From assembly GCF_024679095.1 (NCBI RefSeq), contig NC_066578.1, positions 1-64,000 on the forward strand: a stretch of DNA of 64,000 nt, given 5' to 3'. The translations under genes and the position numbers were made by a program. The notes under the pieces are model-generated. The model ran no database searches. It was not told the origin of the DNA and saw only the letters and a list, made by a program, of their open reading frames with translations. Positions within the stretch are counted from its first letter, which is position 1. The number at the start of each line of letters is the position of its first letter. The DNA comes from Eriocheir sinensis (taxonomy: Eukaryota > Arthropoda > Malacostraca > Decapoda > Varunidae). This document shows positions 1-10,889 of the stretch, one piece after another.

Positions 1-607
1 ACTCCTACTACAGCTACTACTACAGCTACTACTACTACTACTACCACTACTACTACTACAGCTACTACTACTACTACTACAACCACTACTACTACTACTA
101 CAGCTACTACTACTACTACTACTACAGCCACCACTACAGCCACTACTACTACTACCACCACTATTACCACTACCACCACTACTACTACCACTACTACTAC
201 TACCACTACCACTACCACAGCCACTACCACTACTATACTACAGCCACTACTACTACTACTACCACCACTACTACTACTACTACCACTACTACACTGCTAC
301 AACTACTACTACTACCACCACTACCACTACTACTACCACCACTACTACTACTACTACAGCTACTACTACTACTACAGCTACTACTACTACTACAGCTACT
401 ACTACAGCTACTACTACTACTACTACCACTACTACTACTACTACCACCACTACTACTACTACTACCACTACTACTACTACAGCTACTACTACTACTACTA
501 CCACCACTACTACTACTACTACTACAGCTACTACTACAGCTACTACAACTACTACCACCACTACTACTACTACTACCACTACTACTACTACAGCTACTAC
601 TACCACT
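1..607. repeat. (ACT)n trinucleotide microsatellite, imperfect
   Basis: Continuous ACT/CTA repeats with ACC and AGC interruptions fill the first 0.6 kb and probably continue to the left of the window. The minus strand is open as poly-Val/Ala, which is an artefact of the repeat. Confidence 0.95.
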
Positions 608-729
608 ACCAGAGCCCTCTTACCAGCAGCAGCACTCACCTCTCCGTACACTCCTGCTTCCCCATCTTTCTGTGCTGCATTCTCTCTAGTTTTCCTTTCC
701 TCGGAAGATATTGTTTTCCACTGACCCTT

Positions 730-733
<4 letters not shown>

Positions 734-760
<27 letters not shown>
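734..760. repeat. (AC)n microsatellite
   Basis: Perfect AC dinucleotide run of about 13 units. Confidence 0.9.
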
Positions 761-969
761 TACTTTCCTTTTTTCAGTTTATATATATTTGTTGTTTCTT
801 TCTGTTTTTCTGTCTATCTCTTCATCAATCTCTATTTCCTGTGCGTGTTGTCCCTTATCGTCCATTTGTTTCCTGCCTTCCTTGGCGCTGCTTCCTCGTC
901 TTCGCCTTGGTGGGTACGTCCGCCACACCCAGGGTGACGGAGGCGAGCACCGGGGCAACGTGCAGCTGT

Positions 970-982
970 AGTGTGTGTGTGT

Positions 983-1055
<73 letters not shown>
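970..1055. repeat. (GT)n microsatellite
   Basis: GT run of about 40 units with one AA interruption near its start. Confidence 0.95.
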
Positions 1056-1056
<1 letters not shown>

Positions 1057-1148
1057 CCACAAACTGCACTTTGCTTAGAGAAACTTCCTGTGCTGTACGG
1101 AGTCACTGGTTTTTTTTATAGTCTACGGTTGTGGTGTGTGTGTTCATA

Positions 1149-1151
<3 letters not shown>

Positions 1152-1224
<73 letters not shown>
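1152..1224. repeat. (CT)n microsatellite
   Basis: Perfect CT run of about 36 units, preceded by 'gttcatacgttct', which resembles the octamer tail found at CR1 3' ends elsewhere in the window (8999, 10720). Confidence 0.95.
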
Positions 1225-1227
<3 letters not shown>

Positions 1228-1487
1228 CCGTTCTCTTCTTCTCATTACATTTTTTCAGGGTAACTTTTATGAACTTCTGTGAAAGTTTTTTTTTTTTTGT
1301 TTTTTTTCACAACTGACTCGTTTTCTGTTTCAAGTCTAAGATTTAGACAGTTCATAATCTTTTCAGTGAGTGACTAAGAGAACTGTGTCAAGGAAACCTG
1401 TTTTTTCGTGCTTTAGTTAGTGAGGCGCAACATTTGTTCTTCCCAAGCCAATGAAATAGTACTTTGAAACACAACACACAGCATTAT

Positions 1488-1978
1488 GCCATGTAGAGGA
1501 AGCAGCGTGTGGAGTATGCATCTCATCAACTCCCCTCCTCTTGCTGATAGTCTTCTAACTCTTAAATTTCGCCGCCATGTTGCCTCTCTTTCTATCTTCT
1601 ATCGATATATTCACGTTGACTGCTTTTCTGAGCCTGCTAACTGCATGCCTCCCCCCCCCTTCCTCCCGCGGCTTCGCTGCATTCGATTTTCTTCTCAAGC
1701 TCTCGTCCCTATACTGTCCAAACCCCTTATGCAAGAGTTAACCAGCATCTTCACTCTTTTATCCCTCATGCTGGTAAACTCTGGAACAATCTTCCTTCAT
1801 CTGTATTTCCTCCTGTCTACGACTTGAACTCTTTCAAGGTGAGAGTATCTTGACGCCTCACCTCCCGAAGTTGACCTCTCTTTTGGCCACTACTCTTAAC
1901 TCTTCTTTATAGGAGCAGTGACTGGCGGGCTTTTTGTTGTTTTCTTTTCCCTTGAGCTTCTTCCTGTACTGTAAAAAA
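1488..1978 (+). mobile_element. LINE family A, copy 1: 3' fragment (Jockey-type RT C-terminus)
   Basis: This is the 3' end of a non-LTR retrotransposon that recurs six times in the window; I call it family A. The translation, spread over shifted frames, holds the family's conserved C-terminal landmarks: LINSPP, FRRHVASLSIFYRY, and then HSFIPHAGKLW and DLNSFK in another frame. It ends in a short 3' UTR ('ggagcagtgactggcgggc', then 'cccttgagcttcttcctg') and a short A run near 1973. Compared with the copy at 22.7-24.8 kb it is truncated at its 5' end and has an internal deletion after 'gagtatgcatct'. It is dead: frameshifted and lacking the polymerase core. The clade (Jockey or a relative) is inferred from the general look of the fuller copies. 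Confidence 0.8.
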
Positions 1979-2318
1979 GTCAAATAACGCCAAAAAGTGC
2001 TGTTTTGTGGAACATCTGGAGACAATATGTACCGCGTGTATTTTTTACATAGACGAATAAAAAGCAAGTCGCTAGGTCATTGAAAAATTTAGTAAATTAA
2101 TAAACTCGTAAGGAGGTGTTTTAGAACGTCCTGCTGCCACTCAGTGAGCGTTGGTGCCGGAATTTATATGTAAATGCCTCAGGCCGAGGGAGTCTCAAGA
2201 TGGCGGCTGCGGGCTTCAGGGATCCTGGCGGGCCAGTACAGAGAAAGCCACTCCAGTTATGTTAGAGGTCAGCGGCAGGTCCGTGTTCTCAGACGCTTTC
2301 GGCGCACCACTAATACTT

Positions 2319-2462
2319 CCTAAGGCCACGAAGGAGATGAGTCGGCTTCTCACGAGGTTATTTCACGTTCACGGTACAGAAGCCTTACGTCAGACTGTCA
2401 CCAGGCTCATGGAACCACCCATAGACACACTGCCAACACACCTTCCACCAAAGCCTTACCAC
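2319..2462 (-). repeat. Single-unit relative of the 66-bp minisatellite at 35-36 kb
   Basis: Read on the minus strand, this stretch carries 'aaggctttggtggaaggtg', then 'gagcctggtgacagt', then 'gtaccgtgaacgtgaaat', and ends near 'cgtggcctta'. The same ordered blocks flank and make up the minisatellite at 35107-36117, where the central block is repeated about 13 times. Here it occurs once, so this looks like an unexpanded copy of the same dispersed repeat. An open frame on the plus strand (2151-2468) overlaps it but has no recognisable domain. Confidence 0.7.
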
Positions 2463-2623
2463 AATTAAAGCCTAAGTTAGACGGTAATTAATCAGTTCAC
2501 CACAATGATGACAGACTAACATTCTCCAGCATTTGGTCACACGTCACCCCGAAATGCTGGAGAATGTTAGTCTGTCATCATTGTGGTGAACTAATTAATT
2601 ACCGTCTAGCTTAGGCTTTAATT
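2463..2623. repeat. Long near-perfect hairpin (72-bp arms, 17-nt loop)
   Basis: Arm 2463-2534 is the reverse complement of arm 2552-2623 with two mismatches; the loop is 2535-2551. The arms begin 'aattaaagcctaag' and end 'attctccagcattt'. The palindrome directly adjoins the single-unit repeat at 2319-2462. It could be a foldback element end, or an inverted duplication made by template switching. No coding content is apparent. Confidence 0.9.
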
Positions 2624-2740
2624 TACTGGGGTTTAAATTCCTTGAGGTTTAAATTCCTTGGGGTTTAAATTCCTTTTGGGTTTAATTTTCTTAGGGTTTA
2701 AAATTATTGGGTTTTAAATTTAGTATAGCTTAAATATCTC
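2624..2740. repeat. Degenerate short tandem repeat, 'ggggtttaaattcctt' type
   Basis: Six or so diverged copies of a 16-20 bp unit (variants of 'ggggtttaaattcctt') fill the space between the hairpin and the G-rich minisatellite. A similar AT-rich motif occurs on the far side of that minisatellite near 6226-6265. Confidence 0.7.
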
Positions 2741-2774
2741 AGTTTTTTGTTTTTTTTTTAGGGTGGTGCCTATT

Positions 2775-5700
2775 GCGCCGGTGGTGGTGCGGTGGGGACC
2801 ATCCAGCGGGGGTGGTGCGGGGGCGCGATCCCGCGGGGGGGGTGCGGGGGGGGCGATCCAGCGGTGGTGGTGAGGGCGATCCAGCGGTGGTGGTGAGGGG
2901 AGCGATCCAGCGGTGGTGGTGAGGGGGCGATCCAACGGTGGTGGTGAGGGGGCGATCCAGCGGTGGTAGTGAGAGAAGGGCGATCCAGCGGTAGTGGTGA
3001 GGGGGGCGGTGCAGCGGTGGTGGTGAGGGGGCGTTGCAGCGGTGGTAGTGAGAAGGGCGATCCAGCGGTGGTGGTGAGGGGGCGGTGCAGCGGTGGTGGT
3101 GAGGGGCGATCCAGCGGTGGTAGTGAGAAGGGCGATCCAGCGGTGGTGGAGGGGGGCGATCCAGCGGTGGTGGTGAGGGGGCGATCCAGCGGTGGTGGTG
3201 AGGGGGGCGATCCAGCGGTGGTGGTGAGGGGGCGATCCAGCGGTGGTGGTGAGGGGGCGATCCAGCGGTGGTGGTGAGGGGGCGATCCAACGGTGGTGGT
3301 GAGGGGGGGCGATCCAGCGGTGGTAGTGAGAAGGGCGATCCAGGGTGGTGGTGAGGGGGCAGTGCAGTGGTGGTGAGGGGGGCGTTACAGCGGTGGTGAT
3401 GATGGGGGGATGATCCAGCGGTTTTGGTGAGGGGGGGGCAGTGCAGTGGGGGGGGTGAGGGGGGGGCCGTGCAGGGGTGGTGGTGAAAGGGGGCGGTGAA
3501 GCGGTGGTGGTGAGGGGGCAGTGCAGCGGTGGTGGTGAGGGGGCAGTGCAGTGGTGGTGGTGAGGGGGCAGTGCAGCGGTGGTGGTGAGGGGGCAGTCAA
3601 GCAGTGGTGGTGAGGGGCAGTGCAGCGGTGGTGGTGAGGGGGGGCAGTGTAGCAGTGGTGGTGATGGGGGCAGTCAGAGGTGGTGGTGAGGGGGGCAGTG
3701 CAGAGGTGGTGGTGAGGGGGCAGTGCAGCGGTGGTGGTGAGGGGGCGGTCAAGCGGTGGTGGTGAGGGGGCGGTCCAGAGGTGGTGGTGAGGGGGCAGTG
3801 CAGAGGTGGTGGTGAGGGGGTGGTGCAGCAGTGGTGGTGAGGGGCAGTCCAGCAGTGGTGGTGAGGGGCGGTCCAGGTGGTGGTGAGGGGGGCAGCAGTG
3901 GTGGTGGTGAGGGGGGGGCAGTGCAGTGGTGGTGAGGGGGGGGTCCAGCGGTGGTGAGGGGGGCAGTCCAGTGGTGGTGGGGGTCAGCAGTGGTGGTGAG
4001 GGGCAGTCCAGCGGTGGTGGTGAGGGCAGTCCAGCGGTGGTGGTGAGGGGCAGTGCAGCGGTGGTGGTGAGGGCAGTCCAGCAGTGGTGGTGAGGGGGCG
4101 GTCCAGCGGTGGTGGTGAGGGGCAGTGCAGCGGTGGTGGTGAGGGGGCAGTCCAGCAGTGGTGGTGAGGGGGCAGTGCAGCGGTGGTGGTGAGGGGGGCA
4201 GTGCAGCAGTGGTGGTGAGGGGGCAGTGCAGCGGTGGTGGTGAGGGCAGTGCAGCGGTGGTGGTGAGGGGGCAGTGCAGCGGTGGTGGTGAGGGGGGCAG
4301 TGCAGCGGTGGTGGTGAGGGGGGCAGTGCAGCGGTGGTGGTGAGGGGGCAGTGCAGCGGTGGTGGTTAGAGGGGGCAGTGCAGCGGTGATGGTTAGGGTG
4401 GGCGGTGCAGCGGGGGTGGTGAGGGGGGGGTGCAAGTGGTGGTGAGGGGGGCAGTGCAGCGGTGGTGGTGAGGGGGCAGTGCAGCGGTGGTGGTGAGGGG
4501 GCAGTGCAGCGGTGGTGGTTAGAGGGGGCAGTGCAGCGGTGATGGTTAGGGGGGGCGGTGCAGCGGTGGTGGTGAGGGGGGGGTGCAGCGGTGGTGGTGA
4601 GGGGGGATTGCAGCGGTGGTGGTGAGGGGGGGGGTGCAGCGGTGGTGGTGAGGGGGCAGTGCAGCGGTGGTGGTGAGGGGGGCAGTGCAGCGGTGGTGGT
4701 GAGGGGGCGCTGTGCAGCGGTGGTGGTGAGGGGGGGCAGTGCAGTGGTGGTGAGGGGGGCAGTGCAGCGGTGGTGGTGAGGGGGGGCAGTGCAGCGGTGG
4801 GGGTTAGGTGGGGCGGTGCAGCGGTGGTGGTGAGGGGGCAGTGCAGCGGTGGTGGTGAGGGGGCAGTGCAGCGGTGGTGGTGAGGGGGCAGTGCAGCGGT
4901 GGTGGTGAGGGGGGCAGTGCAGCGGTGGTGGTGAGGGGGGCAGTGCAGCGGTGGTGGTGGGGGGGGCAGTGCAGCGGTGGTGGTGAGGGGGGCAGTGCAG
5001 CAGTGGTGGTGAGGGGGCAGTGCAGCGGTGGTGGTGAGGGGGGGCAGTGCAGCGGTGGTGGTGAGGTGGGGGCAGTGCAACGGTGGTGGTGAGGGGGGGG
5101 CAGTGCAGCGGTGGTGGTGAGGGGGAGGCGGTGCCGCGGTGGTGGTAAGGGGAGGCAGTGCAGCGGTGGTGGTGATGGGGGGGCAGTGCAGCAGTGGTGG
5201 TGAGGGGCAGTGCAGCGGTGGTGGTGAGGGGGCAGTGCAGCGGTGGTGGTGAGGGGGGCAGTGCAGCGGTGGTGGTTCGGGGGGGCAGTGCAGCGGTGGT
5301 GGTGAGGGGGGCGGTGCAGCGGTGGTGGTGAGGGGGGCGGTGCAGCGGTGGTGGTGATTGGGGGCGGTGCAGCGGTGGTGGTGAGGGTGGCAGTGCAGCG
5401 GTGGTGGTGAGGGGGGGCGTGCAGCGGTGGTGGTGAGGGGGCGGTGCAGCGGTGGTGGTGAGGGGGATTGCAGCGGTGGTGGTGAGGGGGGGCGATGCAG
5501 GGGTGGTGGTGAGGGGCGATGCAGTGGTGGGGGCGATGTAGCGGTGGTGGTGAGGGGGGCGATGCAGCGGTGGTGGTGGTGAGGGGGGGCGGTGCAGCGG
5601 TGGTGGTGAGGGGGGCGGTGCAGCGGTGGTGGTGAGGGGGGCGGTGCAGCGGTGGTGGTGAGGGGGGGCGGTGCAGCGGTGGTGGTGAGGGGGGCGGTGC

Positions 5701-6095
5701 AGCGGTGGTGGTGAGGGGGGCGGTGCAGCGGTGGTGGTGAGGGGGGGCGGTGCAGCGGTGGTGGTGAAGGGGGCGATCCAGCGGTGGTGGTGAGGGGGGG
5801 CGATGCAGCGGTGCTGGTGATAGTGGGGGGCAGTCCAGCGGTGGTGGTGATTCGGGAGCGGTGTAGCGGTGGTGGTGAGGGGGGGCGGTGCAGCGGTGGT
5901 GGTGTGTGGGGGCGGTGCAGCGGTGGTGGTGAGGGGGGGCGGTGCAGCGGTGGTGGTGAAGGGAGGGCGGTGTAGCGGTGGTGGTGAGTGGGGGCGGGGC
6001 ACCGGTGGTGGTGAAGGGGGCGGTGCAGCGGTGGTGGTGTGGGGGGGGCGGTGTAGCGGTGGTGGTGAGTGGGGGGCGGTGCAGCGGTGGTGGTG
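2775..6095. repeat. G-rich minisatellite, ~24-27 bp unit, about 130 copies
   Basis: The unit is 'gcagcggtggtggtgaggg' followed by a short variable G/C stretch. Unit classes are zoned: 'gcgatccag' types dominate 2.8-3.35 kb, 'gcagtgcag' types 3.35-5.3 kb and 'gcggtgcag' types 5.3-6.1 kb, as expected if the array grew by local amplification. The minus strand has open frames of up to about 816 codons rich in His, Pro, Thr and Cys. These exist only because the unit has no stop in any frame, so I do not call them genes. Confidence 0.95.
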
Positions 6096-6639
6096 AAGAC
6101 AGAAGCTCCACAACGCTCCAGCTGGCTTAGGGCACTGAGGCACATAATGATCAGAGGGAGAGGAAGACAGGAGTGCACACAAGGCACACTGGCTGTCAAC
6201 TAATTTGTACTATCAATCTATCAATTAATTTTCTTGGGATTTCAAAATTATTTAAGGTTAAGGTTTTTCATAACTACATACTAAATTTTTTTTTTCATCT
6301 TTATCTTTATAGGCAACACCGTTAGAGTTTAGCTTTAATTTATTCGTGTCCTTACAATTATTTTCGTTTATATTTTTGTTCACTCGTAACAATACCATTT
6401 CTTCAGCCGGTATTTCACGGGAACGATTTTGCTCGGGACCCAGACCTTCGGGCGGTGACTTTCGCGCAGCTGCTGTGCGAACATGACATGCACTAATCAC
6501 ACGAGGATGCTACGTTTGATGGGCATTGGGCAATCTTGGTCTTGACCTTGACTTTCAGGACCGTATACCTACTTTCAAGTATAAATAAATGTTGACTAAT
6601 TTCTGTCAGTCATATTATGTTTTAGTATAGTTATTCGTA

Positions 6640-7265
6640 CACCGAAACGGACAACCTACGCCAAGCAGGAGCGGAGGCTGAACAGTTTTCACATGCGATG
6701 CCTCCGCCGCATCCTTGGCATCAGCTGGAGCGACAAGGTGCCCAACACTGAGGTCCTTGAGCGCGCCGGCCTCCCCACCATGTACACGATGCTCAGACAA
6801 CGCAGACTGCGCTGGATCGGCCACGTGCGCCGTATGGAGGATGGTCGAATCCCCAAGGACATCCTCTACGGTGAACTTGCCTCTGGCAAAAGGCCTCGAG
6901 GCCGCCTCGATACAAAGATGTCTGCAAGCGTGACATGAAGGCTCTGGACATCGACATAGAGAAATGGGAGGACATTGCAGCTGACCGCAGCAGCTGGTGC
7001 AGCCTGCTCCACAAGCGCTGAAGGAAGGCGAGGACAAGATCACGATCCTGACCCTCGAAAAAAGAGCCTAACGAAAGGAAAACAAACACAGTGACCTTGT
7101 TGCAACCAGCCACATCTGCTCCGTGTGCGGTAGACACTGCCACTCCCGCATGGGACTCACCAGCCAAAGACGACACTGTTCTAACCGCAGCACCACGAAC
7201 TCCTAGGGCGCAGTATCCATGGTCGACTCCGACCGTAGGAGGCCTACTACTACTACTACTTCTAC
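6640..7265 (+). mobile_element. Non-LTR retrotransposon 3' end (RT C-terminus with zinc-finger tail)
   Basis: The translation reads through the C-terminal part of a LINE polymerase: FHMRCLRRILGISWSDKV, then LRQRRLRWIGHVRRMEDGR, then after a frameshift near 6913 KRDMKALDIDIEKWEDIA and WCSLLHK. A terminal C2H2-like segment follows (ICSVCGRHCHSRMGL). It ends in a short run of ACT repeats at about 7240-7262. The order of conserved Arg/Trp blocks and the Cys/His tail is typical of endonuclease-RT LINEs often annotated in molluscs, crustaceans and fish; I do not assign a clade. The 5' part, including the polymerase active site, is missing, and at least one frameshift makes it non-functional. Confidence 0.8.
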
Positions 7266-7573
7266 ACCGAAAACAAAAATGCATCTTCATTAAATTCACA
7301 CCTCACCCTTCCTCCCTCCCTTCCTCATTTCACTAAGATGAATGAGATGAATTTGAGAGTTGCTCAGTTGATACAAATACGGCTGGAGATTTAAATCTAA
7401 TAGTTAACAGTTTTAAAGACAGAGAAAGCAGAAGGTGAATGAATCACAAGTGCCCACGAGTAGTATTGTGGAGCGACAACATTGGATTGCAAAGGACTTA
7501 ATCAGAACCTAACTAGGAATAAATACGATATATGCAAGGTCATTCCCTACCTATAACTACTCGAAGTAGTATA

Positions 7574-7578
<5 letters not shown>

Positions 7579-7628
<50 letters not shown>
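7579..7628. repeat. (AG)n microsatellite
   Basis: AG run of about 23 units, grading into AGG-rich sequence. Just after it, at 7690-7710, is a CCAAT motif ('ggccaatcag'). Confidence 0.9.
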
Positions 7629-7631
<3 letters not shown>

Positions 7632-7854
7632 GAGAGGAAAGGCGAGGCGAGGCGAGAGCGACGTCATTGAGGTGGGAGGAGCAGTTGAACCAGCTGGCCA
7701 ATCAGAGTAGAAAATAGCTCCAGCCAACCCGTTCTAATACCCCCTCCTCCTCCTCCTCTTACTCCTCCTCTTCCTCTTACTCCTCCTACTCTTTCTCCTC
7801 CTCTTTCCCCTCCTATCCTTTCTCCTCTCCATTTCTGTCTTATATCCGCTTCTG

Positions 7855-7889
<35 letters not shown>

Positions 7890-8102
7890 CCTTCCCTCTT
7901 CTACCCCCTCTCCCTCCCTCCCTCCCTCTGGTGTTGGTGGTGTTGATGTTGTCGGTGGTGTTGGTGTCAATTTGGTGGTGGTTCTTATCGTCAGAAGGTA
8001 TATCCTAGTAGCGATAAAGGTTATCGTGCTTACAAACCTATCACCGGACGTTTCTTCCTGTCACTCTTTGTGTATCTGTCACCGTGTCTCAAACTGTGCC
8101 CG
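7855..8102. repeat. Orphan copy of the upstream region of the membrane-protein gene
   Basis: From the CT run onward, this segment is nearly identical to 17936-18232, which lies directly upstream of the minus-strand gene at 17 kb. Shared blocks include 'ggtgttgatgttgtcggtgg', 'gtcagaaggtatatcctag' and 'cctatcaccggacgtttc'. No copy of the gene itself lies next to it, so this is either a third partial duplicate or a dispersed repeat that also sits upstream of gene copy 1. Confidence 0.85.
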
Positions 8103-8365
8103 TTTCTTTATGGACTAACCGACTACTTAATGATTCGTGCCTTCATTTTCACATGTGTCGTTCAGTATCTTCGCCCGCCCGTCCCTTTCCTTATATAAAC
8201 TGTAGATCAACTTTTTTTTTCGTCTGTCACCGTGCCTCAAACTCTGCGCGTTTCTTTATGTAATATATGTGGCTGACTTCTTATTGTTTCCTGCCTAATT
8301 CATTGTCACCTGCGTCGTTCAGTATCTTCGCCCGCCCGTCTCTTTCCCTGATAAACTCTAGAGGG
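8073..8365. repeat. Two-copy tandem repeat, ~150 bp unit
   Basis: 'tctgtcaccgtg.ctcaaact' recurs at about 8073 and 8224, and 'gtcgttcagtatcttcgccc' at about 8157 and 8312, giving two diverged units of about 150 bp. Only the beginning of this block is shared with 18.2 kb. Confidence 0.75.
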
Positions 8366-8756
8366 AGGGGTTAGTCTTTTCCTGTTCTTTTGTGTTTTTT
8401 TTTCTGTTTTTCCGTCTTTATTTTGCCTGTAAGCGGGTTGGCCTTTTTCCTGTTCCTTCGCCGCGTGGTTACCTATTGTTCTGTTCCTTCACAGCGGCGA
8501 TATTTAGGCTGTTTTCCTGTTGTTCTGTTCGTTTCGGACTTGATAAATCATTTTCCTGGTTTTCTTGTGATGGGATTAATCTATTTCTTCCTTTCTTGTG
8601 TGTCGGAGTCAGTTTGTTTTCCTTATTTTACAGCAGTGGTCGTCTGTTTTCCTGATGTTTTTATAGTGGCATTAACTCGTCTTCGTAATATTTTTGTGTA
8701 TATATTATGTAACGTTCATTTCTCCTTATATCAGATTTGGAGGTCGTGTAGATATT
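8366..8756. other. Unassigned intergenic sequence
   Basis: T-rich single-copy-looking sequence with many short 'gttttcctg' motifs. Open frames here are short and carry no recognisable domain. Confidence 0.5.
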
Positions 8757-8842
8757 ATGTCTATCTATCTATCTAACTGTCCGTCTGTCTATCTATCGAT
8801 GACGGTCTGTCTGTCTGTCTGCCTGTCTGTCTGTCTGTCTCT
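8757..8842. repeat. (TCTA)n/(TCTG)n compound tetranucleotide repeat
   Basis: TCTA units pass into TCTG units with a few interruptions. Confidence 0.9.
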
Positions 8843-8995
8843 GAAGCAAGACAGTGGGTCGCGCTGGCAGTGTTCTGCGTCATAACTTACTCAGCAAGAG
8901 ACAAACAGCTCGGCGTTATCAGCACCGTTTTCCCTCCTGGCGAAGGCTAGTCTCTCTCAAGACTCTACCATTACCGGCCGTGATAATAGTTTGAA

Positions 8996-9590
<595 letters not shown>

Positions 9591-9591
9591 T

Positions 9592-10738
9592 AGATTTCAG
9601 TAAAGCGTTCGACAAAGTTCCTCATCACCGGCTATTACTAAAATTACAGGCTCACGGTGTAGATGGGAAACTTTTGAACTGGATCAGGGCGTGGCTTAGT
9701 GGTAGGAAGCAGAGAGTGCAAATCAATGGTAGAAAATCTGAATGGGGCAGTGTTACGAGTGGAGTCCCACAAGGGTCGGTGCTGGGTCCTCTGCTTTTTA
9801 TTATTTACATCAATGACTTGGACACAAGAATTAGTAGTGATGTCAGCAAGTTCGCAGATGATACCAAGATCGATAGAGTAATCCAATCAGACAGGGACGC
9901 TAGCGTTCTCCAGGATGAGCTTGACAGACTATATGATTGGGCGGGGTTAGTGGCAGATGGAATTCAATGTCGGGAAGTGTAGCATTTTGAGTGTAGGTAG
10001 GAATAATCCTTCACACAAATACTCCTTAAATGACACTCTTCTAAGCAGGTCTAGGCGTGAGAGAGACTTAGGAGTGCTAGTGAGCGCTGACCTCCGTCCT
10101 AGGGCTCAATGCATTCAGGCTAAAAATCGGGCAAATAGAGTACTTGGCTTCATCTCTAGGAGCGTAATCAATAGGAGCGCTGAAGTCATCCTCAAACTTT
10201 ACTTAGCACTAGTTAGACCTCATCTCGATTATGCAGTTCAGTTCTGGTCCCCCTACTATAGAATGGATATCAAGATGTTAGAATCTGTACAGAGGAGGAT
10301 GACAAAGATGATTCAGGGGGTGAGAAACTTGCCTTATGAAGACAGGCTGAAGCATTTAAATCTACACTCTCTAGAAAGGCGAAGGTTGCGAGGAGACTTG
10401 ATCGAAGTCTATAAATGGATGAAGGGCTTTAATAAAGGGGATGTCAATAAGATTTTGATAGTAAAAGAGCCAGGTAGGACGCGTAGCAATGGTTTTAAGT
10501 TAGACAAATTCAGATTCAACAAAGACATAAGCAAGAATTGGTTCACTAATAGAGTGGTGGACGAATGGAACAGGCTTGGGAGCCATGTTGTGGGTGCCAA
10601 TACCATAGATACATTCAAGAAGAGGTTAGATAAAGCCATGGATGGTGAGGTAAGGTGGGGTTGAGTGTACAGGAGCTGCCTTGTATAGGCCAACCGGCCT
10701 CTTGCAGACTCCTTACGTTCTTATGTTCTTATGTTCTA
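9592..10738 (+). mobile_element. CR1-type LINE, 3' half of ORF2 (5'-truncated)
   Basis: This encodes the polymerase of a CR1-group non-LTR retrotransposon. It starts inside the RT palm (DFSKAFDKVPHHRLLLKL), continues through the SGVPQGSVLGPLLFIIYIND block and the active-site motif as FADDT, and on to LDRLYDW. After a one-base frameshift near 9950 it resumes at MEFNVGKC and runs through the CR1 hallmarks RERDLGVLVS, LVRPHLDYAVQFWSP, LESVQRRMTKMIQG, LERRRLRGDLIEVYKWMKG and a terminal NTIDTFKKRLDKAMDG. The 3' UTR ends in an 'atgttctt' octamer tail, typical of CR1. The endonuclease and ORF1 are missing. Apart from the frameshift the reading frame is well preserved, which suggests a fairly recent insertion. 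Confidence 0.9.
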
Positions 10739-10787
10739 ATAACATCATGATAATAATACCATTTATATATAAAAAAAAACAGTAACA

Positions 10788-10793
<6 letters not shown>

Positions 10794-10882
<89 letters not shown>
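10794..10882. repeat. (AAT)n microsatellite at the 3' end of a minus-strand LINE
   Basis: AAT run of about 28 units with GTA interruptions. On the minus strand it directly follows the 3' UTR of the LINE at 10.9-14.0 kb, so it is probably that element's expanded ATT tail. Confidence 0.9.
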
Positions 10883-10889
10883 GTGGTAA

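Noticed and set aside
3749..6199. Open frame of 816 codons, His/Pro/Thr-rich, on the minus strand
   Set aside because: It is the translation of a minisatellite unit lacking stops in all frames. Parallel frames are equally open and there is no domain or start context.
6258..6500. 80-codon minus-strand frame near the G-rich array
   Set aside because: Lys/Asn-rich without a domain or supporting context.
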